The notes: a model not told the origin generated them from the letters alone. A stretch of 9,774 nucleotides of DNA from an uncultured Collinsella sp. (GCA_902495155.1 CABUWD010000078.1:1-9774), one strand, 5' to 3'. Shown: positions 1-7,335, counted from the stretch's first letter. Numbers and translations are program-made.

Positions 1-1
1 C

Positions 2-1324
2 ATCGCAGCCGTCATCTTTAACCTTATGGGTATCCTGGCGCCTGTTATCGAGTTTCTCGCTGTCGGTTCCATCATCGCTTTTGTGATGTCGCCGATCACT
101 AACTGGCTCGAGCATCACGGCGTCGGTCGTGGCATCGGTTCGCTCATCGCGCTGATCGTGGTTGTGGCAGTGCTCGTTGGCGTCGTCTGCATCCTGTCGC
201 CTATTTTGCTCGGTCAGATTATGGAAGTCCTGAGCCGTCTGCCTGAGCAGCTTCGCGTTGCGGGCGGTGATCTCAACGAGATGATTTCGCACGCTAAGAC
301 GCTCAACAACACGCCGCTCAAGGAGTACCTGGACGATAATCTGTCCTCGCTGGTTACTGTGGCGTCCAAGTACGTATCGCAAATCGCCGCTGAGCTCGGT
401 CGCGGCGTGTTCCCGCTGATCACCAACACGGCCTCGCAGCTGTTCGTAATCTTCCTGGGTTTGGTGCTTGCCTACTGGCTTGCCTGCGATTATCCCCGTA
501 TGCACCACGAGGTCTGTACCATCATCGGACAGGAAAAAGAGACCTCGTACCGCTTTATGGTCGCGATTCTTTCGCGCTCGGTCGGCGGTTATATGCGCGG
601 CATGGTCGTGACGTCCATCTGCGGTGGCATCCTCGCCTTTATCGGCTTTACGCTCATTGGCCATCCCTACGCGGCACTCATGGCCATCTTTACCGGCATC
701 ATGCACTTGGTCCCGGTTGTCGGTCCCTGGGTAAGCGCGGCTATCGCCACGGTGCTTGGCTTTATGTTCAGCCCCATGCTGGCGTTGTGGACGCTCGTTG
801 TGACCATGGTGGCTCAAAACGTCACCGATAACGTCATTTCCCCCAAGGTCATGCAGAGTTCGGTGCAGGTGCATCCCATCATGAGCCTGACGGCCCTCGT
901 TATTGGTTCGGCACTTATGGGTCCCATCGGCATGGTCATCGCCATTCCGCTGTGCGCGGCCCTCAAGGGCATTTTCGTCTACTACTTTGAGAACGAGACC
1001 GGTCGCCAGCTCGTGGCATACGACGGCGCTGTATTTAAGGGCACGCCATATCGCGATGCCGAGGGCAACCCGGTCGCCGCCTACGACGCGCTTGGAGACG
1101 ATACGTTCATTTACGAGTCCGAGCTCATCGGCAACGAGACCGCGCCCGAGGCCCAGGCGATGCCCAAGCCCGAGCTCGAGAATCCCTGGATCAAGCTCTC
1201 GGGCCTGCAGCCCGATGCGACGAGCTTTTTCAAGAATCCCTTCGCCAAGGACGATGACTCCAACTCGGACGACGATACCAAAACCGGCATCGACGGCTCC
1301 ATGGACGATTCGGATTCCAAATAG
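2..1324 (+). CDS. AI-2E/PerM-family membrane transporter, 5' truncated by window edge
   Basis: Polytopic inner-membrane protein of the AI-2E family (PF01594; TqsA, PerM, YdiK relatives). The frame is open from base 2 and reads I-A-A-V-I-F-N-L before the first ATG at 26. That stretch is hydrophobic and continues the first membrane segment, so ATG 26 is probably internal and the gene begins upstream. About 440 codons are visible. Counting from base 2, hydrophobic segments lie near residues 1-33, 44-70, 140-160, and then in a dense membrane block from about 195 to 330. The family motif LVPVVGPW starts at 236 and DNVISPKVM at 276, followed by the usual V-x-H-P and G-x-x-G-M-x-x-A-I-P segments. 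After about residue 335 there is a long hydrophilic tail ending in an Asp/Ser-rich stretch. The substrate cannot be told from sequence: members export AI-2, act as antiporters or are uncharacterised. A homologue of this family also precedes alaS in Bacillus (yrrI). Family call is firm, function is open. Confidence 0.9.
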   Translation: MAAVIFNLMGILAPVIEFLAVGSIIAFVMSPITNWLEHHGVGRGIGSLIALIVVVAVLVGVVCILSPILLGQIMEVLSRLPEQLRVAGGDLNEMISHAKTLNNTPLKEYLDDNLSSLVTVASKYVSQIAAELGRGVFPLITNTASQLFVIFLGLVLAYWLACDYPRMHHEVCTIIGQEKETSYRFMVAILSRSVGGYMRGMVVTSICGGILAFIGFTLIGHPYAALMAIFTGIMHLVPVVGPWVSAAIATVLGFMFSPMLALWTLVVTMVAQNVTDNVISPKVMQSSVQVHPIMSLTALVIGSALMGPIGMVIAIPLCAALKGIFVYYFENETGRQLVAYDGAVFKGTPYRDAEGNPVAAYDALGDDTFIYESELIGNETAPEAQAMPKPELENPWIKLSGLQPDATSFFKNPFAKDDDSNSDDDTKTGIDGSMDDSDSK

Positions 1325-1330
1325 GCACCG

Positions 1331-1570
1331 CTAGCGTTTCTTGAAGTTGTAAATGACAAGAAACGCGAGAAAAGCGATTGATAAGGGGCCGGCTACATAG
1401 AAAAAGAGAACGTCAATTGCGCGTAGAGTGTAATAGGCTTTATCGCCGGACATTACTGCATACAATACGTAGCCAAATGCTGGTTGGTTTGCGTACCAGC
1501 AGGAGAAAGCCAAAAGCGCTAAAAGTGCTACAACCAGAAGTGCATTCAGGACAAATCGTTTGCTTTTCAT
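1331..1570 (-). CDS. small two-helix membrane protein, unknown function
   Basis: A 79-residue protein I do not recognise. The longest frame starts at 1624, but the ATG at 1570 is a better start. It is preceded by GGAAGGAG six bases upstream, a strong ribosome binding site, and gives the typical N-terminus MKSKR. Predicted membrane segments are residues 6-27 (Leu/Ala/Val-rich) and 52-74. The loop between them (about 28-51) holds SGDKAYYTLR, and the C-terminus is NFKKR. Positive charges at both ends predict both termini in the cytosol. The gene is convergent with the AI-2E gene, with six bases between the two stop codons. It is visibly richer in A+T than its neighbours and uses codons such as AAA, TTT and TTA more freely, which suggests recent acquisition or relaxed selection. 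The sensible start, ribosome binding site and topology support a real gene. No homologue search was possible. Confidence 0.7.
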   Translation of the reverse strand: MKSKRFVLNALLVVALLALLAFSCWYANQPAFGYVLYAVMSGDKAYYTLRAIDVLFFYVAGPLSIAFLAFLVIYNFKKR

Positions 1571-1593
1571 CGATCGCTCCTTCCGGGTGAATC

Positions 1594-1624
1594 TTATATG
1601 TAATTCTATAGTAGCCTTTTTCAA
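1594..1624 (-). promoter_or_regulatory. possible promoter of the small membrane gene
   Basis: On the minus strand, TTGAAA (1624-1619) is followed after 19 bases by ATATAA (1599-1594), about 25 bases before the start codon at 1570. Spacing is longer than the ideal 17. A competing -10-like TAGAAT lies at 1608-1603 but has no good -35 partner. The region is AT-rich in a GC-rich genome, which raises the chance of accidental matches. Confidence 0.3.
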
Positions 1625-1662
1625 TGCATCGCATACTCCTAAATAACGTGCACTTTCGCTGT

Positions 1663-1692
1663 AGGGTCGGCTTTATGTCGGCCCTCTTTTTT
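1663..1692 (+). terminator. intrinsic terminator upstream of alaS
   Basis: AGGGTCGGC (1663-1671) pairs with GTCGGCCCT (1677-1685) across a five-base loop TTTAT, giving nine pairs with two G-U wobbles. After one C comes a run of six T (1687-1692). This is a good Rho-independent terminator for plus-strand transcripts. There is no T-run on the other side, so it does not serve the minus strand. The only upstream plus-strand gene in the window is the AI-2E gene, which ends 338 bases earlier, with the antiparallel small gene in between. Confidence 0.8.
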
Positions 1693-1718
1693 GCACTTGC
1701 GCGGCGGGATGGTAATAT
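1691..1718 (+). promoter_or_regulatory. probable sigma-70-type promoter of alaS
   Basis: TTGCAC (1691-1696) and TAATAT (1713-1718) are separated by 16 bases. This would place the transcription start near 1725 and give a leader of about 40 bases before the alaS ATG at 1765, which has GAGGAG at 1750-1755 as its ribosome binding site. The -35 box shares its first two T with the T-run of the preceding terminator. The short leader leaves no room for a T-box. Confidence 0.6.
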
Positions 1719-1764
1719 CGTTACGTTTGAACTGTTTCGATGTGAAACCGAGGAGATTCCCTCT

Positions 1765-4422
1765 ATGAGTGCTGACTACCCGTCAATGACTACGGCCGAG
1801 ATCCGCTCCAAGTTCCTCAACTTCTTTGAGGAGCGCGGTCTTAAGCTCTATCCTTCTTCGTCCCTTGTTCCCGACGACCCCTCGCTGCTGCTTGCCAACG
1901 CCGGCATGAACCAGTTTAAGGAGTACTACCAGGGCAAGAAGACCATGAAGGAGATCGGCGCGATCTCCTGCCAGAAGTGTGTCCGCACCAACGACATCGA
2001 CTGCATCGGCGAGGACGGCCGTCACCTGTCGTTCTTCGAGATGCTCGGTGACTTCTCCTTTGGCGGCGTCTCCAAGCAGCAGGCTTGCGCTTGGGCCTTC
2101 GAGCTCATCACCAAGGAGTTCAAGCTGCCGCTCGATCGCCTGTACTTTACCGTCTTTACCGAGGACGACGAGACCCACGACGTGTGGCGTTCTCTGGGCG
2201 TTGCCGAGGACCACATCTCCCGCCTGGGCGAGGACGACAACTTCTGGGCTGCCGGCCCCACCGGCCCCTGCGGTCCGTGCTCCGAGATCTACTTTGACAT
2301 GGGCGAGGAGGTCGGTTGCGGCAGCCCCGACTGCAAGCCCGGCTGCGACTGCGACCGCTTCCTTGAGTTCTGGAACCTCGTGTTTACCCAGTACGACCGC
2401 CAGGAGGACGGCTCCATGCCGGAGCTGCCGCACCGCAACCTCGATACGGGCATGGGCCTTGAGCGCATGGCCGCCATCATGCAGCACAAGACCGCCAACT
2501 ACGACGGCGATTTGATGCAGCACCTCATCAAGCTGGGCGAGGAGATCAGCGGCAAGACCTATGACGCCGACGATTACTCCGGTGCCAGCCGCTCCCTGCG
2601 CATCATCGCCGACCACTCCCGTGCCGTCGACTTTATGATCTCTGACGGCATCCTCCCCGGTAACGAGGGTCGCGAGTACGTCCTTCGCCGTCTGCTCCGC
2701 CGTGCCGTGTTCCACGGCCGCCTGCTGGGCATCGAGGGTGCCTTCCTGACCAAGTTCATCGACGAGGTCAACGCTCAGATGGGCGAGGCCTATCCCGAGC
2801 TGCTCAAGAACGTCGCACTCGTCAAGGGTAGCGTCGCCTCTGAGGAGGAGCGCTTCTCCACGACGCTCGACAACGGCCGCGTCTACCTGGACGAGGCCCT
2901 GGCAGCGCTTGCCGATGGCGCCGTGCTCCCGGGTGATGTCGCCTTTAAGCTGCACGACACCTTTGGTTTCCCCATCGACCTGACCGTCGATATTGCCGGC
3001 ACCGCCGGCCACGACGTCGACATGGACGGCTTTACCGCTTGCATGGAGGACCAGAAGGCCCGTGCTCGCGCCAATGCCAAGGGCGACGCCTGGGACAGCT
3101 TCAACGATGTGTGGGTCGAGCTTTCGGACAAGGTCGCTGCGACCGAGTTCGACGGCTATGACAACGATGTGATCGAAGGCGCCAAGGTTGTCGCCATCGT
3201 GCGCAACGGCGAGTCCGTCGAGTCCGCTGCCGCGGGCGATGATGTTGAGGTCGTGCTCGACCGCACCCCGTTCTATGCCGAGATGGGCGGCCAGCAGGGT
3301 GACGCCGGCGAGCTTTCCGCCGAGGGCGTTTCGCTGACCGTTTCCGATACCAAGATCCACAACGGCCTGTATGCCCACGTTGCGCACGCCGCCGAGGGCA
3401 CGCTGACCGTCGGTGCTACCGTGACCGCCGCGCTCGACGCCGAGCGCCGTGGCTTCCTGCGCCGCAACCACACCGCCACGCACCTGCTCGACGCTGCCCT
3501 TAAGCAGGTCCTGGGCGAGCACGTCTCCCAGGCCGGCTCGCTGGTGACGCCCGAGCACCTGCGCTTTGACTTTACACACTTCGAGGCCCTGTCCTCCGAG
3601 CAGCTCAAGGCTGTCGAGGACCTGGTCAACCAGCAGATCTTCGCTTCCAAGCCGGTCGTGACCCGTGTCATGGGCATCGACGAGGCTAAGGCTGCCGGCG
3701 CTGTCGCCCTGTTTGGCGAGAAGTACGGTGACGTCGTCCGCGTTGTCTCCGTGGGCGCTGAGGACCAGCCGTTCTCCCGCGAACTCTGCGGTGGCACACA
3801 CGCTGCCAACACCGCCGAGATCGGCCTGTTCAAGATCATTTCCGAGTCCTCCACGGGCTCCAATGTCCGCCGTATCGAGGCCGTGACCTCTAAGGGTGCC
3901 CTCGACTATATGGCCGACCGCCTGGCACTCGTTGACGCCGCTGCTACTGCGCTCAAGTGCCGCGTGGATGAGGTTCCCGCTCGCGTGGAGAACCTGCAGG
4001 CCGAGCTGCGCGAGACGTCCAATAAGCTCAAGAAGGCTCTGACCGGTGGCTCCTCCGACGCCATCTCCAGCGCCATCGAGGTCGCCGTCGAGCTCGACGG
4101 CTATAAGCTCGTTGTCGCTGAGCTCCAGGGCCTTGAGGCTGCCGACCTCCGCAACGTATGGGATACCGTGCATCAGAAGGTCGCCGGCCCTGTCGCTTGT
4201 GTCGTCGCCAGCGTGACTGAGAAGGGCACTCCGGCCCTGCTCGCTGCCGGCTCCGATGACGCCGTCAAGGCCGGTTTCCACGCCGGTAACGTGATCAAGC
4301 AGATCGCGGGCCTGGTTGACGGTCGCGGTGGTGGCCGTCCCAACATGGCCCAGGCCGGTGGCAAGAACGCTGCCGGTATCGCCGATGCCCTCGCGGCCGC
4401 TAAGACCGCACTCGGCGCCTAA
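1765..4422 (+). CDS. alaS: alanine--tRNA ligase
   Basis: Cytosolic class II aminoacyl-tRNA synthetase that charges tRNA-Ala and hydrolyses mischarged Ser- or Gly-tRNA-Ala. The frame is open from 1624. I chose ATG 1765 because GAGGAG lies nine bases upstream, the promoter sits between the two candidates, and the product (885 residues) matches the usual length of about 875. Order of domains: catalytic core (1-260) with GPTGPCGPCSEIYFD at 164-178 and motif 3 DTGMGLER at 227-234; helical tRNA-recognition region; editing domain with the zinc ligands H569-x3-H573 and C675-x3-H679, nearly the same numbering as in E. coli; then the C-terminal C-Ala domain with GGRPNMAQAGG near the end. A Cys cluster (C185, C190, C194, C196) follows the GPCGPC motif, as in many Gram-positive AlaRS proteins. 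The gene heads the plus-strand run; ruvX follows after 17 bases. Intact and highly confident. Confidence 0.98.
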   Translation: MSADYPSMTTAEIRSKFLNFFEERGLKLYPSSSLVPDDPSLLLANAGMNQFKEYYQGKKTMKEIGAISCQKCVRTNDIDCIGEDGRHLSFFEMLGDFSFGGVSKQQACAWAFELITKEFKLPLDRLYFTVFTEDDETHDVWRSLGVAEDHISRLGEDDNFWAAGPTGPCGPCSEIYFDMGEEVGCGSPDCKPGCDCDRFLEFWNLVFTQYDRQEDGSMPELPHRNLDTGMGLERMAAIMQHKTANYDGDLMQHLIKLGEEISGKTYDADDYSGASRSLRIIADHSRAVDFMISDGILPGNEGREYVLRRLLRRAVFHGRLLGIEGAFLTKFIDEVNAQMGEAYPELLKNVALVKGSVASEEERFSTTLDNGRVYLDEALAALADGAVLPGDVAFKLHDTFGFPIDLTVDIAGTAGHDVDMDGFTACMEDQKARARANAKGDAWDSFNDVWVELSDKVAATEFDGYDNDVIEGAKVVAIVRNGESVESAAAGDDVEVVLDRTPFYAEMGGQQGDAGELSAEGVSLTVSDTKIHNGLYAHVAHAAEGTLTVGATVTAALDAERRGFLRRNHTATHLLDAALKQVLGEHVSQAGSLVTPEHLRFDFTHFEALSSEQLKAVEDLVNQQIFASKPVVTRVMGIDEAKAAGAVALFGEKYGDVVRVVSVGAEDQPFSRELCGGTHAANTAEIGLFKIISESSTGSNVRRIEAVTSKGALDYMADRLALVDAAATALKCRVDEVPARVENLQAELRETSNKLKKALTGGSSDAISSAIEVAVELDGYKLVVAELQGLEAADLRNVWDTVHQKVAGPVACVVASVTEKGTPALLAAGSDDAVKAGFHAGNVIKQIAGLVDGRGGGRPNMAQAGGKNAAGIADALAAAKTALGA

Positions 4423-4439
4423 GAATCTAAGAAGTCACT

Positions 4440-4868
4440 GTGGTCGCGCTTGCGCTGGACATAGGGGAGACCAGGATCGGCATTGCCGTCTCGAGCCGTG
4501 ATGGCAAGATGGCGATGCCCGTCAAGGTGCTTCCGGCTGCCGAGGTCACCGGTATGGCCAAGACGTTCCGCTACCTGGTTGAGGACTATGAGCCCGACAT
4601 CCTGGTAAGCGGACGTCCCCTGACCATGGCCGGTGAGCCCGGCCCTCAGGCCGAGCGCGTTGCCGCTGTGGCGCAAAAGATTGCCGACGAGCTCGATCTT
4701 CCGTTGGAGTTTGAGGACGAGCGTCTGTCCTCGCAAGAGGCCAAGCGTATCCTGCGCGAGCAGGGACTCAACGAAAAGCAGATGAGGGGCAAGATCGACA
4801 TGATTGCCGCCAGCCTGTTTTTGCAGACGTGGCTCGATCGTAAAAACGAGGAGGTTTCGCATGCCTAG
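4440..4868 (+). CDS. ruvX: RuvX/YqgF-family Holliday junction resolvase-like nuclease
   Basis: A 142-residue RNase H-fold protein of the YqgF/RuvX family, linked in various bacteria to Holliday junction resolution and to 16S rRNA 5' maturation. Visible motifs are LDIGETRIGIAVS with the first catalytic Asp at residue 7, VSGRPLTMAGEPGPQA in the middle, FEDERLSS with acidic residues E92-D93-E94, and KIDMIAA with the last catalytic Asp at 120, so the acidic triad is complete. Length is normal for the family. The start must be GTG 4440 or later, because an in-frame TAA lies at 4428-4430; only a weak AAGAAG precedes it. With the 17-base gap from alaS this suggests translation partly coupled to alaS. 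The end overlaps the start of mltG by eight bases. The alaS-ruvX-mltG order is widely conserved. Which of the two proposed activities matters here cannot be told from sequence. Confidence 0.93.
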   Translation: MVALALDIGETRIGIAVSSRDGKMAMPVKVLPAAEVTGMAKTFRYLVEDYEPDILVSGRPLTMAGEPGPQAERVAAVAQKIADELDLPLEFEDERLSSQEAKRILREQGLNEKQMRGKIDMIAASLFLQTWLDRKNEEVSHA

Positions 4869-6294
4869 TGCTTCCGATCCGCGCCAGCCGAATCGTACAC
4901 AGCAGCCGGCGTCGCGCCCTGCCCAGCCTGGCCAGCGTCCGGCACAGCCGACGCAGCGCGCAGCTCAGCCTGCCGCGCGCCCGGCGCAGTCCTTCTCTCG
5001 TTCGGCCCAACCTGTTCAACGGACGGGTCAGCAGCCTTCTGCTCGTTCGGTTCAGCATTCGGCTTCTCACGCGGCTCAGCAGCCCACTGCTCGTACGGCC
5101 CAGCCTGCAGGCGGCACCCGCTTTAAGCAGCAGGCACCTACCCAGCGAACGCAGGCCCCCCAATCGCATTCGCATCACGCTCGTGGTTCGCATGGCGTTG
5201 CTCCGGCGACCCGCTCGAGCTACAACACGCATGTTCGTCGCGGTGCTCAAAAGAAAAGCTCCCCGGTGCCTATGATTATCGGTGGCGTTGTTGCCGTGCT
5301 TGCGCTTGTCGCGATCGTTTTCTTTGTCGTGCCAGCCTTCAAGGGCTTCTTTGGCGGTGAGGGTGCGAAAGTCGTTGCAGGCCAGCAGGTTAGTATCACG
5401 ATTCCCGACGGTGCCTCGGGTGACAGCATCGCTTCGATTCTCTCCGAGAATCATATCGTCGAAAATCCCAAGGATTATTATGCGGCGGTGAAAAAGCTCA
5501 ACGCCGATATGTCGCTCAAGCCTGGTGATTATTCGTTCACCACACTCATGGATGCGACCAAGGTTGTTCAGCAGCTCATGGAAGGCCCCAACGCGGGCTC
5601 CAATGCGCTGACTATCCCTGAGGGCCTGACGGTCGATCAAGTCGCCGACCGTGTGGCCCAGGCCTACGACAGCATCTCTAAGGAAGACTTCCTCAACCAG
5701 GCCAAGGCCTCCAACTACGTGGACGACTATAGCTTCCTTAAGGGCGCCGCTAACGACTCGCTCGAGGGTTTCTTGTTCCCCAAGACCTATTCGTTGGGTG
5801 ATTCGCCGACGGCCGATGGCGTGATTCGCGCTATGCTCGATCAGTTTAAGACCGAGTACAAGTCGCTTGACTTTGCGAACTGCGAAGCCAAGATTAAGGA
5901 GCGCTATGGCGTGGAGATGTCCGACTACGACATCGTCAACTTGGCCTCTATCGTTGAGCGCGAGGGCCTCAACGCCGACCAGCGCGCGCACGTGGCCTCG
6001 GTCTTCTACAACCGCCTTGCCGGCAAGCTCGACGGTCTGCGCTATCTCAACAGCGATGCGACCATGATGTATGTCACCGGTGGCGAGGTTACCGCCGACG
6101 ACCTGCAGAGCGATAGTCCGTATAACACCTATAAACACGAGGGTCTGCCGCCCACGCCCATCTGCTCTCCGTCGCTCGAGGCACTCAAGGCCACGCTTGA
6201 GCCGACCGACTCCGATGACCTGTATTTCTACATTACGCAGGACGAGGAGTACTTCTCGCAAACCTACGAAGAGCATCAACAGTCTTGGAATTAG
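4861..6294 (+). CDS. mltG: MltG endolytic transglycosylase with long Arg/Gln/Pro-rich N-terminal region
   Basis: Membrane-anchored lytic transglycosylase (YceG family) that cleaves nascent peptidoglycan strands and sets their length. I chose ATG 4861 over the in-frame ATG at 4804: CGAGGAGG lies six bases upstream, and the earlier start would lie deep inside ruvX. The product has 477 residues. Residues 1-136 are low-complexity, basic and presumably cytosolic, with Arg every seven residues from R12 to R54. One membrane helix follows at about 137-160, then the extracellular part: a LysM-like subdomain and the catalytic domain with ASIVEREG (E366 and E368, one of which is the conserved catalytic Glu), VASVFYNRL, and the later SPYNTY and GLPPTPICSPS motifs typical of the family. 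The E. coli protein has about 340 residues and lacks the N-terminal extension, though actinobacterial homologues often carry one. The yqeG gene starts one base after the stop codon. Confidence 0.95.
   Translation: MPSASDPRQPNRTQQPASRPAQPGQRPAQPTQRAAQPAARPAQSFSRSAQPVQRTGQQPSARSVQHSASHAAQQPTARTAQPAGGTRFKQQAPTQRTQAPQSHSHHARGSHGVAPATRSSYNTHVRRGAQKKSSPVPMIIGGVVAVLALVAIVFFVVPAFKGFFGGEGAKVVAGQQVSITIPDGASGDSIASILSENHIVENPKDYYAAVKKLNADMSLKPGDYSFTTLMDATKVVQQLMEGPNAGSNALTIPEGLTVDQVADRVAQAYDSISKEDFLNQAKASNYVDDYSFLKGAANDSLEGFLFPKTYSLGDSPTADGVIRAMLDQFKTEYKSLDFANCEAKIKERYGVEMSDYDIVNLASIVEREGLNADQRAHVASVFYNRLAGKLDGLRYLNSDATMMYVTGGEVTADDLQSDSPYNTYKHEGLPPTPICSPSLEALKATLEPTDSDDLYFYITQDEEYFSQTYEEHQQSWN
4894..5106 (+). 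repeat. in-frame heptad-like coding repeat in the mltG N-terminus
   Basis: Arg occurs at residues 12, 19, 26, 33, 40, 47 and 54, exactly seven apart, with units of the form R-x-A-Q-P-x-x (for example RPAQPGQ, RPAQPTQ, RAAQPAA). The period then changes to eight: R62, H70, R78. In DNA this is a degenerate 21-base and later 24-base period. Pro in most units argues against a coiled coil. It is more likely a disordered, positively charged cytosolic tail. Confidence 0.75.
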
Positions 6295-6295
6295 C

Positions 6296-6793
6296 ATGAG
6301 GATTTTTAGCCCCAAACGATACGTTGCCTCGGTCGATCGCATCGACCTTGATACCCTGTGGGCCGATGGCAAACGCGCCATTCTGCTCGATCGCGATAAC
6401 ACCCTGGTGCCGCGCGACACCGAGCAGGTTCCCGCCGCGGTTTCTGCTTGGCTCGACGCCGCCCGCGCCAAAGGTTTTAAGCTGTGCATGGTGTCCAACA
6501 ACTGGCATCGCGACCAGGTCATGAGCTCTGCACGCGAGCTGGGACTCGAGGCCATCAGCCACGCCATGAAGCCGGCGCCGTTTGCCCTCAAGGCGGGTCT
6601 TAAACGCCTCGGCGCCACAGCCGACGAGGCGGTGCTGATCGGTGATCAGCTCTACACGGACGTGTGGAGCGGCAACTTCGCCGGCGTCGATACCATCCTG
6701 GTAAAGCCGCAGGCGACGCAGGACCTGTGGTATACGCAGATCTTCCGTATCTTTGAGCACCGGGCCTTGCGCGACCTTCCCTGCGAGGAATAG
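6296..6793 (+). CDS. YqeG-family HAD (subfamily IIIA) phosphatase
   Basis: A 165-residue haloacid dehalogenase-superfamily hydrolase, close in pattern to YqeG of Bacillus and more distantly to the Gep4/PGPP phosphatidylglycerophosphate phosphatases. Motif I is LLDRDNTLVPRD, with nucleophile D32 and acid/base D34. Motif II is the VSNN segment (Ser in MVSNNW). The motif III Lys is in MKPAP. Motif IV is GDQLYTD (D117 and D122). All catalytic positions are present. The frame is open from 6071, but that region lies inside mltG. ATG 6296 begins one base after the mltG stop (TAGcATG), gives the family N-terminus MRIFSPKRY, and implies translational coupling, as no good ribosome binding site is visible. 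The physiological substrate is unknown; a lipid phosphate is one possibility. In Bacillus yqeG lies near aroE, which fits its position next to aro genes here. Confidence 0.88.
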   Translation: MRIFSPKRYVASVDRIDLDTLWADGKRAILLDRDNTLVPRDTEQVPAAVSAWLDAARAKGFKLCMVSNNWHRDQVMSSARELGLEAISHAMKPAPFALKAGLKRLGATADEAVLIGDQLYTDVWSGNFAGVDTILVKPQATQDLWYTQIFRIFEHRALRDLPCEE

Positions 6794-6801
6794 GTCTCGC
6801 T

Positions 6802-7335
6802 ATGTCCCAGCATACCAAACACGGCTGTGACCATATCTTCTTTATCGGCTTTTTGGGCGCGGGCAAATCGACGCTCGCGCGCAACGTCGGCACTATGTTC
6901 AAGCGGCGTTTTATCGATACCGACCGCCTGGTCGTGCGCCGTTGCGGTAAGTCGGTAACCGAGATTTTTGAGACCGAGGGTGAGGGTCGTTTTCGCGAGC
7001 TCGAGACCTCGGCGCTCCGTTCGCTCCAAAGCGAGCGCAGCCTGTTGGTTTCGTGCGGGGGCGGTATCGTCGAAACGCCGGTGAATATTGAGCTGATGCA
7101 CGAAATGGGTACGTGCGTGTACCTCGAGGGTGACTTCGAGGATTCGATTCGCCAGATTCGTCGGTCCGACACGCGCCCCGATTTCCGTTCGCCCGAGCAC
7201 GCTGCGCGCCTGTTTGAGCATCGCCGTCCGCTGTATCGCCAGGCCGCCGACCTTACCCTTGATATTCGCAACAAGTCCTTCGAGGACGTTTCCTACCTTT
7301 GTGCCGAGATGCTTTTGGAGCGTGGACTGCTATGA
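6802..7335 (+). CDS. aroK: shikimate kinase
   Basis: Cytosolic P-loop kinase that phosphorylates shikimate to shikimate 3-phosphate on the way to chorismate; 177 residues, the usual length. Seen in order: Walker A GFLGAGKST (16-24); DTD (D39 and D41, the Mg and shikimate positions); FRELE with R65; CGGG with G86-G88; the lid with R125 in TRPDF; and RRPLY with R141. Shikimate-binding residues therefore look complete. One oddity is RPDF, where most shikimate kinases have RPLL. ATG 6802 has a modest AGG seven bases upstream and GAGG further up, and lies eight bases after the yqeG stop. The stop overlaps the start of the aroB-like gene (ATGA), the classic aroK-aroB arrangement. A gluconate-kinase-like alternative is unlikely given the FRELE and GGG motifs. 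Confidence 0.92.
   Translation: MSQHTKHGCDHIFFIGFLGAGKSTLARNVGTMFKRRFIDTDRLVVRRCGKSVTEIFETEGEGRFRELETSALRSLQSERSLLVSCGGGIVETPVNIELMHEMGTCVYLEGDFEDSIRQIRRSDTRPDFRSPEHAARLFEHRRPLYRQAADLTLDIRNKSFEDVSYLCAEMLLERGLL

Noticed and set aside
903..1334. Alternative-frame open frame inside the AI-2E gene
   Set aside because: Arg/Pro/Ser-rich shadow of the main frame with no family motif and no ribosome binding site.
1325..1664. Possible target-site duplication around the small gene (GCACCGCTAG near 1326 and GCACtttCGCTgTAG near 1650)
   Set aside because: The match needs two gaps and is short enough to occur by chance; no terminal inverted repeats or transposase are present.
1624..1764. N-terminal extension of AlaRS from ATG 1624
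   Set aside because: The extension covers the terminator and the promoter, and does not resemble AlaRS. ATG 1765 has a good ribosome binding site and gives the family length.
1571..1764. T-box or other tRNA-sensing leader for alaS
   Set aside because: The alaS promoter lies downstream of the terminator, leaving a leader of about 40 bases, too short for a T-box.
1783..4281. An 832-codon open frame on the minus strand opposite alaS
   Set aside because: It mirrors the strong codon bias of alaS, has low-complexity Val/Leu/Gly/Asp-rich content, no ribosome binding site and no recognisable motif, while the plus strand encodes a complete AlaRS.
4768..6618. A 616-codon open frame on the minus strand opposite mltG and yqeG
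   Set aside because: Composition is a shadow of the plus-strand genes (Arg/Leu-rich opposite the repeat region), and it crosses the boundaries of three well-supported genes.
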